From G965240365 sp965240365 (GTDB taxonomy: Bacteria; Pseudomonadota; Gammaproteobacteria; Eutrophobiales; Eutrophobiaceae): a stretch of DNA of 64,000 nt. Every line of letters begins with the position of its first letter. The first letter of the stretch is position 1. Of the stretch, positions 35,338-44,717 are shown one piece after another. A model generated the notes under the pieces. It saw nothing but the letters and a program-made list of their open reading frames with translations, made no database searches and was not told the origin of the DNA. The stretch is taken from assembly GCA_965240365.1 (NCBI GenBank), contig OZ251218.1:806001-870000 (forward strand). Direction: 5' to 3'. A program made the position numbers and the translations under genes.

Positions 35338-36491
35338 GCGCGTTAACGACAAGCGAAATCGTCGATCAGAGCGAATTGGACGCTTTTCAATTAGATCTGT
35401 TAAACCGTCATTTTGGCGATCAATGTCAATTTGACAGCCTATCCGACCTTGCCAAATTACCCGTTCATCGCAAGGCTGACCTAGTTGGCTCACAAAAAGC
35501 CGATCCGCCTTTCGGCGTGTTGGGAAAGGGCAAATATCCGCATATTTTTCAATCGCCGGGGCCGATTTACGAACCCGGTCGGGCGGGCCGAGACCCGTGG
35601 CGATTTGGCCGATTTTTAGGCGCTATCGGTATTGATGACACCGATTTGGTGCTCAACACATTTGCCTATCATTTCACCCCGGCGGGCATGATGCTTGATA
35701 CGGCGGCGCAATCATTAGGGGCAATTGTGTTTCCCGCCGGGCCCGGCAATACGATGGCACAGGTGGAAGTGGCATCGTCTCTGGGGGCCACGGCCTATGT
35801 CGGGACGCCCGATTTCCTGTCAATCATATTAGAGCGCGGTGACAAGGAAGGCATTGATCTTTCAAGCTTCAAATTTGCCGCCGTCTCCGGGGGGCCGCTC
35901 TTTCCCAGCCTGCGCGATGCTTATAGTGAACGCGGTATTTTATGCCGCCAATGCTATGGAACGGCAGAGCTTGGGTTGGTTGCTTATGAAACCGCAGATT
36001 TTACCGATGCCATGCTGATTGACCGTAACATATTGGTTGAAATCGTCTCCCCCGGCAGCGATGAGCTGTTAAATGACGGTGACATCGGCGAAGTTGTGGT
36101 CACGGCCTTGGATGAACAATGCCCGATTGCGCGTTTTTCAACGGGCGATCTAAGCGCGATCGTGCATAAAGAGGAGTATGGGCGGTGTTTGGTCGGTTGG
36201 CGTGGGCGGGCCGACCAGGCTGCAAAAGTCAAAGGCATGTTCATTCGCCCCGAGCAAGTCTCTGCCCTGGTAAAGCGTCACCCTGATATTCATAAAGCCC
36301 GGGTTGAAATTTCGCGCGATAACCATGCCGATCTTATTGAAATGAAGATCGAGACACATTTGACGGCCTCTGAACTGCAAAACCTGGTGCAGGAAAGTTT
36401 GAAACTTCGCGCCACCGTGACCTGCGTGGCGCCTGATACGCTTCCCAAAGACGGGCTTTTGGTATCTGACCGGCGACCGCAATCTGAATAA
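35334..36491 (+). CDS. PaaK-like phenylacetate-CoA ligase family protein
   Basis: The 385-residue AMP-dependent ligase lacks a classical glycine-rich P-loop; instead FQSPGPIYEPGRAGRD, AGPGNTMAQVEVASSLGATA, YGTAELGLVAYET and FSTGDLSAIVHKEE resemble the PaaK subgroup. It probably activates an aromatic or short branched acid to the CoA ester. It is translationally coupled to livF and lies 22 bases upstream of the acyl-CoA dehydrogenase gene, so it directly feeds the liu pathway or a related one. Confidence 0.8.
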   Translation: MSALTTSEIVDQSELDAFQLDLLNRHFGDQCQFDSLSDLAKLPVHRKADLVGSQKADPPFGVLGKGKYPHIFQSPGPIYEPGRAGRDPWRFGRFLGAIGIDDTDLVLNTFAYHFTPAGMMLDTAAQSLGAIVFPAGPGNTMAQVEVASSLGATAYVGTPDFLSIILERGDKEGIDLSSFKFAAVSGGPLFPSLRDAYSERGILCRQCYGTAELGLVAYETADFTDAMLIDRNILVEIVSPGSDELLNDGDIGEVVVTALDEQCPIARFSTGDLSAIVHKEEYGRCLVGWRGRADQAAKVKGMFIRPEQVSALVKRHPDIHKARVEISRDNHADLIEMKIETHLTASELQNLVQESLKLRATVTCVAPDTLPKDGLLVSDRRPQSE

Positions 36492-36512
36492 CCAGGAGAT
36501 TAAGGATAAGCC

Positions 36513-37679
36513 ATGTTTAACGCTTCGATGAATTTTGACCTGGGAGAAAACGTCAACGCGCTGCGCGATGTGGTGCATCGCTGGTCCCAGGAACGGGTTA
36601 AGCCAATGGCCGCCGAGATTGACGCGAAAAACGACTTTCCCCATGAGCTTTGGCAAGAAATGGGCGAATTAGGCCTTTTGGGCATCACCGTGCCGGAAGC
36701 AGAGGGCGGTTCCGGCATGGGGTATTTGGCCCATGTCGTGGCGACCGAAGAAATCGCGCGCGCTTCCGCTTCCGTATCCCTGAGTTACGGCGCGCATTCA
36801 AATCTTTGCGTCAATCAGATTAAATTAAACGCCAACCCCGCTCAAAAGGCTAAATATCTGCCCGATTTGATTTCAGGCAAAAGCGTTGGCGCGCTGGCCA
36901 TGTCAGAGACAGGGTCCGGCTCCGATGTGGTGAATATGAAATTGCGGGCCGAGAAAAGCGGCGATAAATACATCCTCAACGGCAATAAATTCTGGATCAC
37001 CAATGGCGGAGAGGCAAACACATTGGTGGTCTATGCCAAAACCGATCCTGATGCGGGCTCAAAAGGGATTACCGCTTTCTTGATCGAAAAAAACATGGCC
37101 GGTTTTTCGCAATCCAAGCATTTTGATAAATTGGGGATGCGGGGCTCCAACACCGTCGAACTGATTTTCGAAGATGTGGAAGTGCCGGTGGAAAATATCC
37201 TCGGTGAAGTGGGTAAGGGTGTTCGCGTTCTGATGTCCGGTCTTGATTATGAGCGCGTGGTTTTATCGGGTATCGGCACCGGCATTATGGCGGCCTGTCT
37301 GGACGAAATCATGCCTTATATGGTCGAACGCAAGCAATTTGGGCAATCGGTGGGCAATTTCCAGCTTATGCAAGGCAAGATTGCCGATATGTATACCAAG
37401 CTCAATTCGGCACGCGCCTATAGTTACGAAGTCGCCAAAGCATGTGATCGCGGCGAAGTGACGCGCCAGGATGCCGCTGCATGCGTCCTATATGCTTCCG
37501 AGGAAGCCATGGTGGTGGCACACCAAGCCGTGCAAGCTATGGGAGGGGCGGGCTTTATGAATGAAACGCCCGTGAGCCGATTGTTTCGCGATGCGAAACT
37601 GATGGAAATTGGCGCGGGCACAAGTGAAATTCGTCGTATGCTGGTTGGCCGCGAATTAATGAATTTAATGTCCTCATGA
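36513..37679 (+). CDS. liuA: Isovaleryl-CoA dehydrogenase
   Basis: The 388-residue flavoprotein has LAMSETGSGSDVVNM and ITNGGEANT (FAD binding), the catalytic Glu247 in SGLDYERVVLS, which is the position specific for isovaleryl-CoA dehydrogenase, and GGAGFMNETPVSRLFRDAK near the C-terminus. It oxidises isovaleryl-CoA to 3-methylcrotonyl-CoA and passes electrons to ETF. It overlaps liuB by four bases. Confidence 0.94.
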   Translation: MFNASMNFDLGENVNALRDVVHRWSQERVKPMAAEIDAKNDFPHELWQEMGELGLLGITVPEAEGGSGMGYLAHVVATEEIARASASVSLSYGAHSNLCVNQIKLNANPAQKAKYLPDLISGKSVGALAMSETGSGSDVVNMKLRAEKSGDKYILNGNKFWITNGGEANTLVVYAKTDPDAGSKGITAFLIEKNMAGFSQSKHFDKLGMRGSNTVELIFEDVEVPVENILGEVGKGVRVLMSGLDYERVVLSGIGTGIMAACLDEIMPYMVERKQFGQSVGNFQLMQGKIADMYTKLNSARAYSYEVAKACDRGEVTRQDAAACVLYASEEAMVVAHQAVQAMGGAGFMNETPVSRLFRDAKLMEIGAGTSEIRRMLVGRELMNLMSS

Positions 37680-39283
37680 GCCTCTTAAAATCGTCTATAT
37701 CGCCGAATTCCCAAGGGTTTCGGACAAATCTTGCCGCCCATCAAAAAAGTTTGGATCAGGTGCAAGAAGCTGCGGATTTATCGATTGCCGGTGGCGGCGA
37801 AAAAGCGCGGGAACGTCACGTTTCGCGCGGCAAGATTTTACCGCGTGATCGCATCGCACAATTACTGGATTCAGGATCGCCCTTTTTAGAAGTGGGGATG
37901 TTTGCCGCATATGATCATTATGGCGGTGCCTGCCCGTGCGGCGGTGTCATTGCCGGTATTGGCCGGGTTGAAGGCCAGGAAGTGATGGTGGTGTGTAATG
38001 ACGCAACCGTGAAGGGCGGCACTTATTTTCCGCTGACGGTTAAAAAGCATTTGCGCGCACAAGAAATTACACAACAGAATAATTTGCCCTGCATTTATCT
38101 GGTCGATAGCGGCGGTGCCAACCTGCCCAACCAGGACGAGGTCTTTGCCGATCGCGATCATTTTGGACGCATCTTTTTCAATCAAGCGACGATGTCGGCT
38201 ATGGGCATTGCGCAAATTGCCGTGGTCATGGGTTCTTGCACGGCAGGCGGGGCTTATGTTCCGGCCATGTCCGATGTCACGATCATCGTCAAAGAACAAG
38301 GCACTATTTTTCTTGCCGGTCCTCCATTGGTGAAGGTCGCAACCGGTGAAGAGGTCAGCGTTGAAGAATTGGGCGGTGCGGATGTGCACACACGCCTATC
38401 CGGGGTTGCCGATTATCTGGCTGAAGATGACCTCCATGCTTTGGCCCTTGCCCGTCAAGCGGTGCGGAATTTGAACCGAACCAAACCGTCTCAACTGGCG
38501 CTGCGCACAAGCGAAGAGCCGCTTTATGATCCTGCCGAAATTCCGGGCGTTGTGCCCGCCGATTTAAAAACCCCCTATGATATTCGCGAAGTTATCGCAC
38601 GGTTGGTCGACGGATCTCGTTTTGACGAATTTAAAGCGCGTTATGGCACCACCCTTGTCTGCGGCTTCGCCCATGTCAAAGGCATGCCGGTTGGCATCAT
38701 CGCCAATAACGGTGTTTTGTTAGGGGAAAGCGCGCTCAAAGGGGCTCATTTTGTCGAGCTGTGTTCGCAGCGCAAAATTCCGCTGGTTTTCCTGCAAAAT
38801 ATCACGGGCTTTATGGTGGGAAAACAGGCGGAAAATGGTGGAATCGCAAAGGATGGCGCTAAGCTTGTGACCGCCGTTTCCACCAGCGCCGTGCCCAAAA
38901 TCACCCTTTTTGTCGGCGGCTCGTTTGGCGCCGGTAATTACGGCATGTGCGGGCGGGCTTATGCGCCGCGCTTTTTGTGGACCTGGCCCAATAGCCGCGT
39001 TTCCGTGATGGGCGGAGAACAGGCTGCGGGCGTTTTGGCCAGCGTGAAACGCGCTAAAATTGAACGCGAAGGCGGCATTTGGTCGGCGGCAGAAGAAAAA
39101 GCTTTCAAGCAACCGACGATCGATATGTTTGAAAAGCAATCGCATCCGCTATACGCCTCTGCGCGGCTTTGGGATGATGGGATTATTGATCCGCGCAAAT
39201 CTCGTGACGTCCTGGCTCTCTCGCTCAGTGCAACCCTCAACGCGCCGATTAAGGACACCCAATTCGGTGTCTTTAGGATGTGA
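37676..39283 (+). CDS. liuB: Methylcrotonyl-CoA carboxylase, carboxyltransferase subunit
   Basis: The 535-residue protein has the two crotonase-like carboxyltransferase halves; GSCTAGGAYVPAMSD and NITGFMVGKQAENGGIAKDG are characteristic of 3-methylcrotonyl-CoA carboxylase beta. It transfers CO2 from biotin to 3-methylcrotonyl-CoA, yielding 3-methylglutaconyl-CoA. Context between liuA and liuD makes this role nearly certain over propionyl-CoA carboxylase. Confidence 0.94.
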   Translation: MSLLKSSISPNSQGFRTNLAAHQKSLDQVQEAADLSIAGGGEKARERHVSRGKILPRDRIAQLLDSGSPFLEVGMFAAYDHYGGACPCGGVIAGIGRVEGQEVMVVCNDATVKGGTYFPLTVKKHLRAQEITQQNNLPCIYLVDSGGANLPNQDEVFADRDHFGRIFFNQATMSAMGIAQIAVVMGSCTAGGAYVPAMSDVTIIVKEQGTIFLAGPPLVKVATGEEVSVEELGGADVHTRLSGVADYLAEDDLHALALARQAVRNLNRTKPSQLALRTSEEPLYDPAEIPGVVPADLKTPYDIREVIARLVDGSRFDEFKARYGTTLVCGFAHVKGMPVGIIANNGVLLGESALKGAHFVELCSQRKIPLVFLQNITGFMVGKQAENGGIAKDGAKLVTAVSTSAVPKITLFVGGSFGAGNYGMCGRAYAPRFLWTWPNSRVSVMGGEQAAGVLASVKRAKIEREGGIWSAAEEKAFKQPTIDMFEKQSHPLYASARLWDDGIIDPRKSRDVLALSLSATLNAPIKDTQFGVFRM

Positions 39284-39292
39284 GGCAGACAG

Positions 39293-41263
39293 ATGTTTGA
39301 TAAAATACTGATCGCAAATCGAGGCGAAATTGCGTGTCGCGTCATCGCGACGGCACAGCGAATGGGCGTTAAAACGGTTGCTGTTTATTCGGATGCCGAT
39401 GCGCTTGCCCGTCATGTCGGCATGGCCGATGAGGCGGTGCCTATCGGCCCGGCAGAGGCGGCAGCAAGCTACCTTAATATTGAAAAAATCCTAGCCGTTT
39501 GCAAAGAAACAGGCGCCCAAGCCGTGCATCCCGGCTACGGATTTTTGTCTGAAAATGCAGAATTTGTCGCAGCGCTCACGCGCGAAAACATCAAATTTAT
39601 TGGGCCCTCAGCCAAAGCAATCAAGGCTATGGGGCTAAAAGATGCCGCCAAAAATTTGATGATAGAGGCTGGCGTGCCGGTGGTGCCCGGCTATCAGGGC
39701 GACACTCAAGATCTTGGTTTTCTGGCAGAACAGGCCGAAAAAATCGGCTATCCGATTATGATAAAAGCCCGCGCCGGGGGGGGCGGTAAGGGCATGCGGC
39801 TGGTTGAAAAGGTAGCGGATTTTGCGGCCGCCCTGGAAGCTGCGCAGCGCGAAGGGCAAGCAAGCTTCGGCGATCCGGTTTGTTTAATTGAAAAATATGT
39901 CCAAAGCCCGCGTCATATCGAAATTCAGATTTTTGGGGATCGTTTTGGCAATGTCGTGCATGTGTTTGAACGCGATTGCTCGCTTCAACGCCGCCATCAA
40001 AAAGTGATTGAAGAGGCGCCTGCGCCCAATATGCCCGATTCTATGCGCAACGCCATGGGGCAAGCGGCGGTTAATGCCACCAAGGCAATTCACTACGAGG
40101 GGGCGGGCACCGTTGAATTTATTGTCGATGGGTCCGGCCCTCTGAACGAAGACGGCTTTTGGTTCATGGAAATGAACACAAGGCTGCAAGTCGAACACCC
40201 GGTTTCCGAGGCGATTACCGGGCTTGATTTTGTCGAACTGCAATTGCGTGTTGCAGCCGGGCAGGCGCTGCCCTTTACCCAATCGGATTTGACAATAAAC
40301 GGCTGGTCCTTTGAGGCCCGTATTTATGCCGAAGATGTCGCTCAGGGTTTTTTACCCGCGCCGGGCTCCCTCCGGCATCTGGCATTTCCGAGCGCTACCG
40401 AATTTAGCCCGGGCCTTATCCGCGTTGATAGCGGCGTGGTCGTGGGTGATGACATATCGCCCTGGTATGACCCGATGATTGCCAAACTGATCGTGCATGG
40501 CCAAACCAGAGAGGCCGCGCTGACAGCGCTTAAAAATGCGCTGGCACAAACCCGGATTACCGGTCTGACGACCAATATCGGTTTTTTGCACGCCCTCACC
40601 AACCATGAAGGTTTCGCAAAGGGGGATGTTGATACGACATTGATCGATCGAGATGTGGCGCTATTGAGCGAAAAGCCCCAGGCAACGCTGGATGTTCACG
40701 CGCTCGCTGCCCTCGCCCTTGCCGGTTTATTACCGTGCGACCAAACCGGCAATGATCCTTGGGATCGGCGAAACGGATGGCAGCATTGGTCTAACAGCGC
40801 ATTCGATATCGCCCTGCTGGATGAGGACGGGGATGAGATTACGGTCAGATTACGCATGCAGGACAATCGAAGCGTTACGGTATTGCGCAAAGATCAAGAA
40901 CTTACCTTGTATCTTGACCGCTTAAACCTGCCGGTCATTGTCGAAGGGGACTCAGCGACGATTTTCCGGCATGGACAAGCCTATCTTTTTCAAAAGCAAG
41001 ACCCTCTTGAGAGTGTCGGCGACCAGGACCGGCACACCGATACAATCCTCTCGCCCATGTCCGGTACCGTAACGGTGCTTGATGCCGAGGAAGGCGCCAA
41101 AGTAGCTAAGGGTGATCGGCTCTTAGTGCTGGAAGCGATGAAGATGGAACATGCGCTCACCTCTCCGCGAGACGGTGTCATTATGCAGATTTCCGCGCGG
41201 GTCGGGGAACAAGTTGACACCGGTATCACGCTGATTGCGCTTGAGCCGGAAGAGAATGGCTAA
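39293..41263 (+). CDS. liuD: Methylcrotonyl-CoA carboxylase, biotin carboxylase/carrier subunit
   Basis: Its 656 residues comprise a biotin carboxylase (ILIANRGEIACRVIATAQRM, ATP-grasp loop RAGGGGKGMRLV, FMEMNTRLQVEHPVSE), a linker BT domain and a biotinyl domain with Lys617 in LEAMKMEHAL. It carboxylates its own biotin and works with LiuB. Its stop overlaps or abuts liuE (TAAATG). Confidence 0.94.
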   Translation: MFDKILIANRGEIACRVIATAQRMGVKTVAVYSDADALARHVGMADEAVPIGPAEAAASYLNIEKILAVCKETGAQAVHPGYGFLSENAEFVAALTRENIKFIGPSAKAIKAMGLKDAAKNLMIEAGVPVVPGYQGDTQDLGFLAEQAEKIGYPIMIKARAGGGGKGMRLVEKVADFAAALEAAQREGQASFGDPVCLIEKYVQSPRHIEIQIFGDRFGNVVHVFERDCSLQRRHQKVIEEAPAPNMPDSMRNAMGQAAVNATKAIHYEGAGTVEFIVDGSGPLNEDGFWFMEMNTRLQVEHPVSEAITGLDFVELQLRVAAGQALPFTQSDLTINGWSFEARIYAEDVAQGFLPAPGSLRHLAFPSATEFSPGLIRVDSGVVVGDDISPWYDPMIAKLIVHGQTREAALTALKNALAQTRITGLTTNIGFLHALTNHEGFAKGDVDTTLIDRDVALLSEKPQATLDVHALAALALAGLLPCDQTGNDPWDRRNGWQHWSNSAFDIALLDEDGDEITVRLRMQDNRSVTVLRKDQELTLYLDRLNLPVIVEGDSATIFRHGQAYLFQKQDPLESVGDQDRHTDTILSPMSGTVTVLDAEEGAKVAKGDRLLVLEAMKMEHALTSPRDGVIMQISARVGEQVDTGITLIALEPEENG

Positions 41264-42115
41264 ATGTCAGACCGTGTAACGATATTTGAGGTCGGTCCCC
41301 GTGACGGGCTTCAAAATGAAAAGCGGCTGATTAAAACCGCCGATAAGGTGAAGCTTGTCGATTTACTGTCCGATAGCGGTCTTAAAAAGATTGAAGTCTC
41401 TAGCTTTGTAAGCCCGAAATGGGTGCCGCAATTGGCAGATGCGCGCGATGTTTTTGACCGAATTTCGCGGCGTGACGGGATTGTTTATGCCGCTTTAACC
41501 CCTAATCTACGTGGGTTTGACGGCGCGTTACAGGCAAAAGCCGATGAGATCGCAATTTTTGCCTCCGCCTCCGAAGGGTTCAGCCAAAAAAATATCAATT
41601 GCTCGATTGAGGAAAGTTTTGGGCGCTTTGCACCGGTGGCCGAAGCCGCAGCAGCACATAAAATTCCCATGCGCGGCTATGTGTCCTGCGTGACGGATTG
41701 CCCTTATGACGGGCCGACGAGCCCCGCGCAAGTTGCGCGTGTGGCAGCAAGATTACTCGATATGGGATGTTATGAAATCTCATTGGGAGAGACCATTGGT
41801 CATGGTCGTCCCGAAACCGTGGAGGCGATGTTGGATGCTGTTTTAACCGAAATGCCCGCCGAAAAGCTGGCCGGTCATTTTCACGATACCAGGGGCCGCG
41901 CCCTCAATAATATCGATGTGAGCCTTAATAAAGGTATTCGCGTTTTCGATAGCTCTGTCGCCGGGCTTGGCGGCTGCCCCTATGCGCCGGGCGCGAAGGG
42001 CAATGTTGCGACGCAAAGAGTGGTGCAGATGCTTGCGGAACTGGGCTATGAAACAGATATTGATCAAACCAGATTGGCCACAGCCAGCCAATTCGCCCAA
42101 ACGTTAAGGGGGTGA
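41264..42115 (+). CDS. liuE: Hydroxymethylglutaryl-CoA lyase
   Basis: The 283-residue TIM-barrel enzyme has EVGPRDGLQNEKRLI at the start and the active-site Cys loop GLGGCPYAPGAKGNVAT. It cleaves HMG-CoA to acetyl-CoA and acetoacetate, the last step of leucine breakdown. It abuts liuD and overlaps liuC by GTGA. Confidence 0.94.
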   Translation: MSDRVTIFEVGPRDGLQNEKRLIKTADKVKLVDLLSDSGLKKIEVSSFVSPKWVPQLADARDVFDRISRRDGIVYAALTPNLRGFDGALQAKADEIAIFASASEGFSQKNINCSIEESFGRFAPVAEAAAAHKIPMRGYVSCVTDCPYDGPTSPAQVARVAARLLDMGCYEISLGETIGHGRPETVEAMLDAVLTEMPAEKLAGHFHDTRGRALNNIDVSLNKGIRVFDSSVAGLGGCPYAPGAKGNVATQRVVQMLAELGYETDIDQTRLATASQFAQTLRG

Positions 42116-42900
42116 AAATGGATTATCAGACACTGAATATTAAATTGGATGATCGCGGCGTTGCCTATGTCGAGCTTAACCTGCCGCAAAAGCGCAATGC
42201 TTTGTCAGCCCGGCTCATTGCGGATTTAACGCATATGGCCTCTGATCTGGGGGCGTCGGAGGTAATACGCGCCATTGTGCTATCGGGGGCGGGTGATGTT
42301 TTTTGTGCGGGCGGCGATTTGGATTGGATGAAAGCGCAGATCGGCGCTGATCGTAAAACCAGAATGCGCGAAGCGCGAAAACTGGCTGAAATGCTGTTCG
42401 CGCTTAATGAAATGCCCACACCGCTTATTGGCCGTATCCATGGCGGCGCTTATGGGGGGGGTGTGGGTTTGGCTTGTGTGTGTGATGTGGCCATCGCGGA
42501 AGAGGCGGCTAAATTTGGCCTGACAGAAACGAAATTGGGCCTGATACCTGCGACCATCAGCCCCTATGTTTTAGCGCGTATGGGCGAGGGTAATGCGCGC
42601 CGTGTTTTCATGTCGGCACGGCTTTTTGAGGCGCCTGAGGCGGTAAAATTAGGCGTTATTGCCAAAGCTGTCGCGCGCGATGATTTGGACGACGCGGTTG
42701 AATTTGAAGTATCGCCCTATTTGAAAGTGGCCCCAAAAGCAGTTGGCGCAGCCAAGGCCTTGGCACGTCGCCAAGCCAGCCCGATAAATGCTGAGGTGAT
42801 CGACTATTCTATCGAGCAATTAGCCGATATTTGGGAGGGCGCCGAAGCCGCAGAAGGCATTCAAGCCTTTTTGAATAGAACCAAGCCAAATTGGGCATGA
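42112..42900 (+). CDS. liuC: Methylglutaconyl-CoA hydratase
   Basis: A crotonase-fold protein of 262 residues with SGAGDVFCAGGDLDWMKAQI and GGAYGGGVGLACVCDVAIAE as oxyanion-hole loops and an RMGEGNARRVFMSARLF segment. It hydrates 3-methylglutaconyl-CoA to HMG-CoA. Translation may begin at GTG 42112 or ATG 42118. The last 109 codons and 46 bases beyond are duplicated at 46704-47078. Confidence 0.92.
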   Translation: MKMDYQTLNIKLDDRGVAYVELNLPQKRNALSARLIADLTHMASDLGASEVIRAIVLSGAGDVFCAGGDLDWMKAQIGADRKTRMREARKLAEMLFALNEMPTPLIGRIHGGAYGGGVGLACVCDVAIAEEAAKFGLTETKLGLIPATISPYVLARMGEGNARRVFMSARLFEAPEAVKLGVIAKAVARDDLDDAVEFEVSPYLKVAPKAVGAAKALARRQASPINAEVIDYSIEQLADIWEGAEAAEGIQAFLNRTKPNWA

Positions 42901-42946
42901 TCCATCCGTAAGGCCATTATACCGGTTCAATTCGGAAAATTTCAGC
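42572..42946 (+). repeat. 375-bp direct repeat, left copy (liuC 3' end)
   Basis: Matches 46704-47078 without gaps, four mismatches. It flanks the ETF island on its left. Confidence 0.97.
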
Positions 42947-42962
42947 TATTCTACTTATACCC
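42947..42962 (+). mobile_element. Footprint of the IS91-like 3' terminus
   Basis: TATTCTACTTATACCC, the last 16 bases shared by the IS91-like tails at 16.4 and 47.6 kb, occurs here exactly at the junction of the 375-bp repeat and the ETF island. Confidence 0.7.
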
Positions 42963-42999
42963 AGATTTTAAGCGTTAAATTGTAGAAATAGGAAAACCA

Positions 43000-43749
43000 A
43001 TGAAAGTTCTAGTCACAGTAAAAAGAGTGGTCGATTACAACGTCAAGGTCCGTCCTCAAACTGATGGCTTAAAGGTTGAAACTAACAACGTCAAAATGTC
43101 CATGAACCCCTTCGACGAAATTGCTGTAGAAGAAGCAATACGTTTGAAAGAGAAGGGGGTTACCGATGAAATAGTCGCGGTTTCACTGGGCAGCCAAGCC
43201 TGCCAGGAAGTTATCCGCAGCGCGCTGGCCATGGGTGCAGACCGTGGCATACTGGTTGAGACCGAGGAAGAATTGCAACCCCTGGCTGTCGCCAAGCTGT
43301 TAAAAGTCATTGCCGACAGGGAGAACCCCGGCCTGGTCATTCTAGGCAAGCAGGCCATTGACGACGATTCGAATCAAACTGGACAAATGCTGGCCGCTTT
43401 ACTGGGCTGGCCGCAGGGCACCTTTGCCTGCAAGCTGGATATGGATGGCAACAAATTGCAGGTGGAAAGGGAAATTGATGGCGGCATCCAGACCCTGGAA
43501 CTGGATATGAGTGCTGTGGTCACCACTGATCTGAGGTTAAACGAACCTAGATACATCAAACTGCCTGATATTATGAAAGCCAAAAAGAAACCTCTTGATG
43601 TTATGGCAGCCGATGAACTGGGTGTGGATATCAAACCCCGTTTAAAGCTGTTGGGCGTGGCGGAGCCAGAGGCAAGACAAGCTGGCATCAAGGTGGCCAA
43701 TGCCAGGGAGCTGGTTGATAAATTAAAGAATGAAGCACAGGTAATTTGA
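43000..43749 (+). CDS. etfB: Electron transfer flavoprotein beta subunit
   Basis: The 249-residue protein has VKRVVDYNVKVRP, MNPFDEIAVEEAIRLKEKG (the ETF-beta signature) and LGKQAIDDDSNQTGQMLAAL, which contributes to AMP and FAD binding. With EtfA it collects electrons from acyl-CoA dehydrogenases such as LiuA. Its wording, and that of the next two genes, looks gammaproteobacterial compared with the rest of the window, and the block is flanked by direct repeats, so acquisition is likely. Confidence 0.94.
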   Translation: MKVLVTVKRVVDYNVKVRPQTDGLKVETNNVKMSMNPFDEIAVEEAIRLKEKGVTDEIVAVSLGSQACQEVIRSALAMGADRGILVETEEELQPLAVAKLLKVIADRENPGLVILGKQAIDDDSNQTGQMLAALLGWPQGTFACKLDMDGNKLQVEREIDGGIQTLELDMSAVVTTDLRLNEPRYIKLPDIMKAKKKPLDVMAADELGVDIKPRLKLLGVAEPEARQAGIKVANARELVDKLKNEAQVI

Positions 43750-43750
43750 T

Positions 43751-44689
43751 ATGAGCGTACTCGTTATTGCAGAACAGGATAACCAAAGTATTAAGCCAGC
43801 TACCCTTAACGCAGTCACTGCCGCTCAACAGTTAGGCGATGACATTCACCTACTTGTCGTTGGTCAGGACTGTGAACAAGCCGCCCATGAGGCATCCTCC
43901 ATTGAGCATATCAGCAAAGTGCTGATAGCCAATGCTGAACAGTATCAACACCAACTGCCTGAAGTTGTTTCACCACTGATTGTCGATCTGGCCAGCAATT
44001 ACCAGTATCTGGTCATGGCAGCGACCACCACGGGTAAAAATCTGATGCCGCGCGTAGCTGCATTATTGGATACAGCGCAAATATCGGACATCGTTGCCGT
44101 TAAGTCAGAAGATACCTTCGTACGGCCTATCTACGCTGGCAACATCATGGCCACCGTACAGTCTGAAGACAGTATCAAAGCCATTACCGTGCGCACCACC
44201 GCTTTCGAAGCGGCAAGTATAGGCTCCAATACCGCTCCTGTTGAACCGGTTGATACGGCATCGACAGTTACTGCAGGCTCGCGCTTTGTAGCCGAGAGCC
44301 TGACAGAATCCGAGCGCCCCGAGCTGACCAGTGCCGACATCGTCATCTCAGGCGGCCGTGGATTGGGCAGTGGTGAAAACTTTGCATTACTGGAAGACGT
44401 TGCCGACAAGCTGGGGGCGGCTATAGGCGCTTCTCGCGCGGCTGTGGACGCTGGTTTCGTACCCAACGACTATCAGGTTGGGCAGACGGGCAAAATTGTC
44501 GCCCCCAAACTCTATATCGCAGTGGGTATTTCCGGTGCCATCCAGCACCTCGCAGGCATGAAGGAAAGCGGCACAATTGTGGCTATCAACAAAGACGAGG
44601 ATGCTCCCATCTTTGACGTGGCCGATTACGGCATTGTCGGCGACTTGTTTCAGGTGCTGCCGGAATTATCCGCAGAGCTGGGGGATTAA
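43751..44689 (+). CDS. etfA: Electron transfer flavoprotein alpha subunit
   Basis: The 312-residue partner of EtfB has the C-terminal FAD domain: VISGGRGLGSGENF, GASRAAVDAGFVPNDYQVGQ, TGKIVAPKLYIAVGISGAIQ and VAINKDEDAPIFDVADYGIV. It follows etfB by one base and precedes ETF-QO. Shuttles electrons in the cytoplasm to the membrane ETF:quinone oxidoreductase. Confidence 0.94.
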   Translation: MSVLVIAEQDNQSIKPATLNAVTAAQQLGDDIHLLVVGQDCEQAAHEASSIEHISKVLIANAEQYQHQLPEVVSPLIVDLASNYQYLVMAATTTGKNLMPRVAALLDTAQISDIVAVKSEDTFVRPIYAGNIMATVQSEDSIKAITVRTTAFEAASIGSNTAPVEPVDTASTVTAGSRFVAESLTESERPELTSADIVISGGRGLGSGENFALLEDVADKLGAAIGASRAAVDAGFVPNDYQVGQTGKIVAPKLYIAVGISGAIQHLAGMKESGTIVAINKDEDAPIFDVADYGIVGDLFQVLPELSAELGD

Positions 44690-44717
44690 TTCCTGATAAA
44701 CAGGGTGGGAGGTTAGT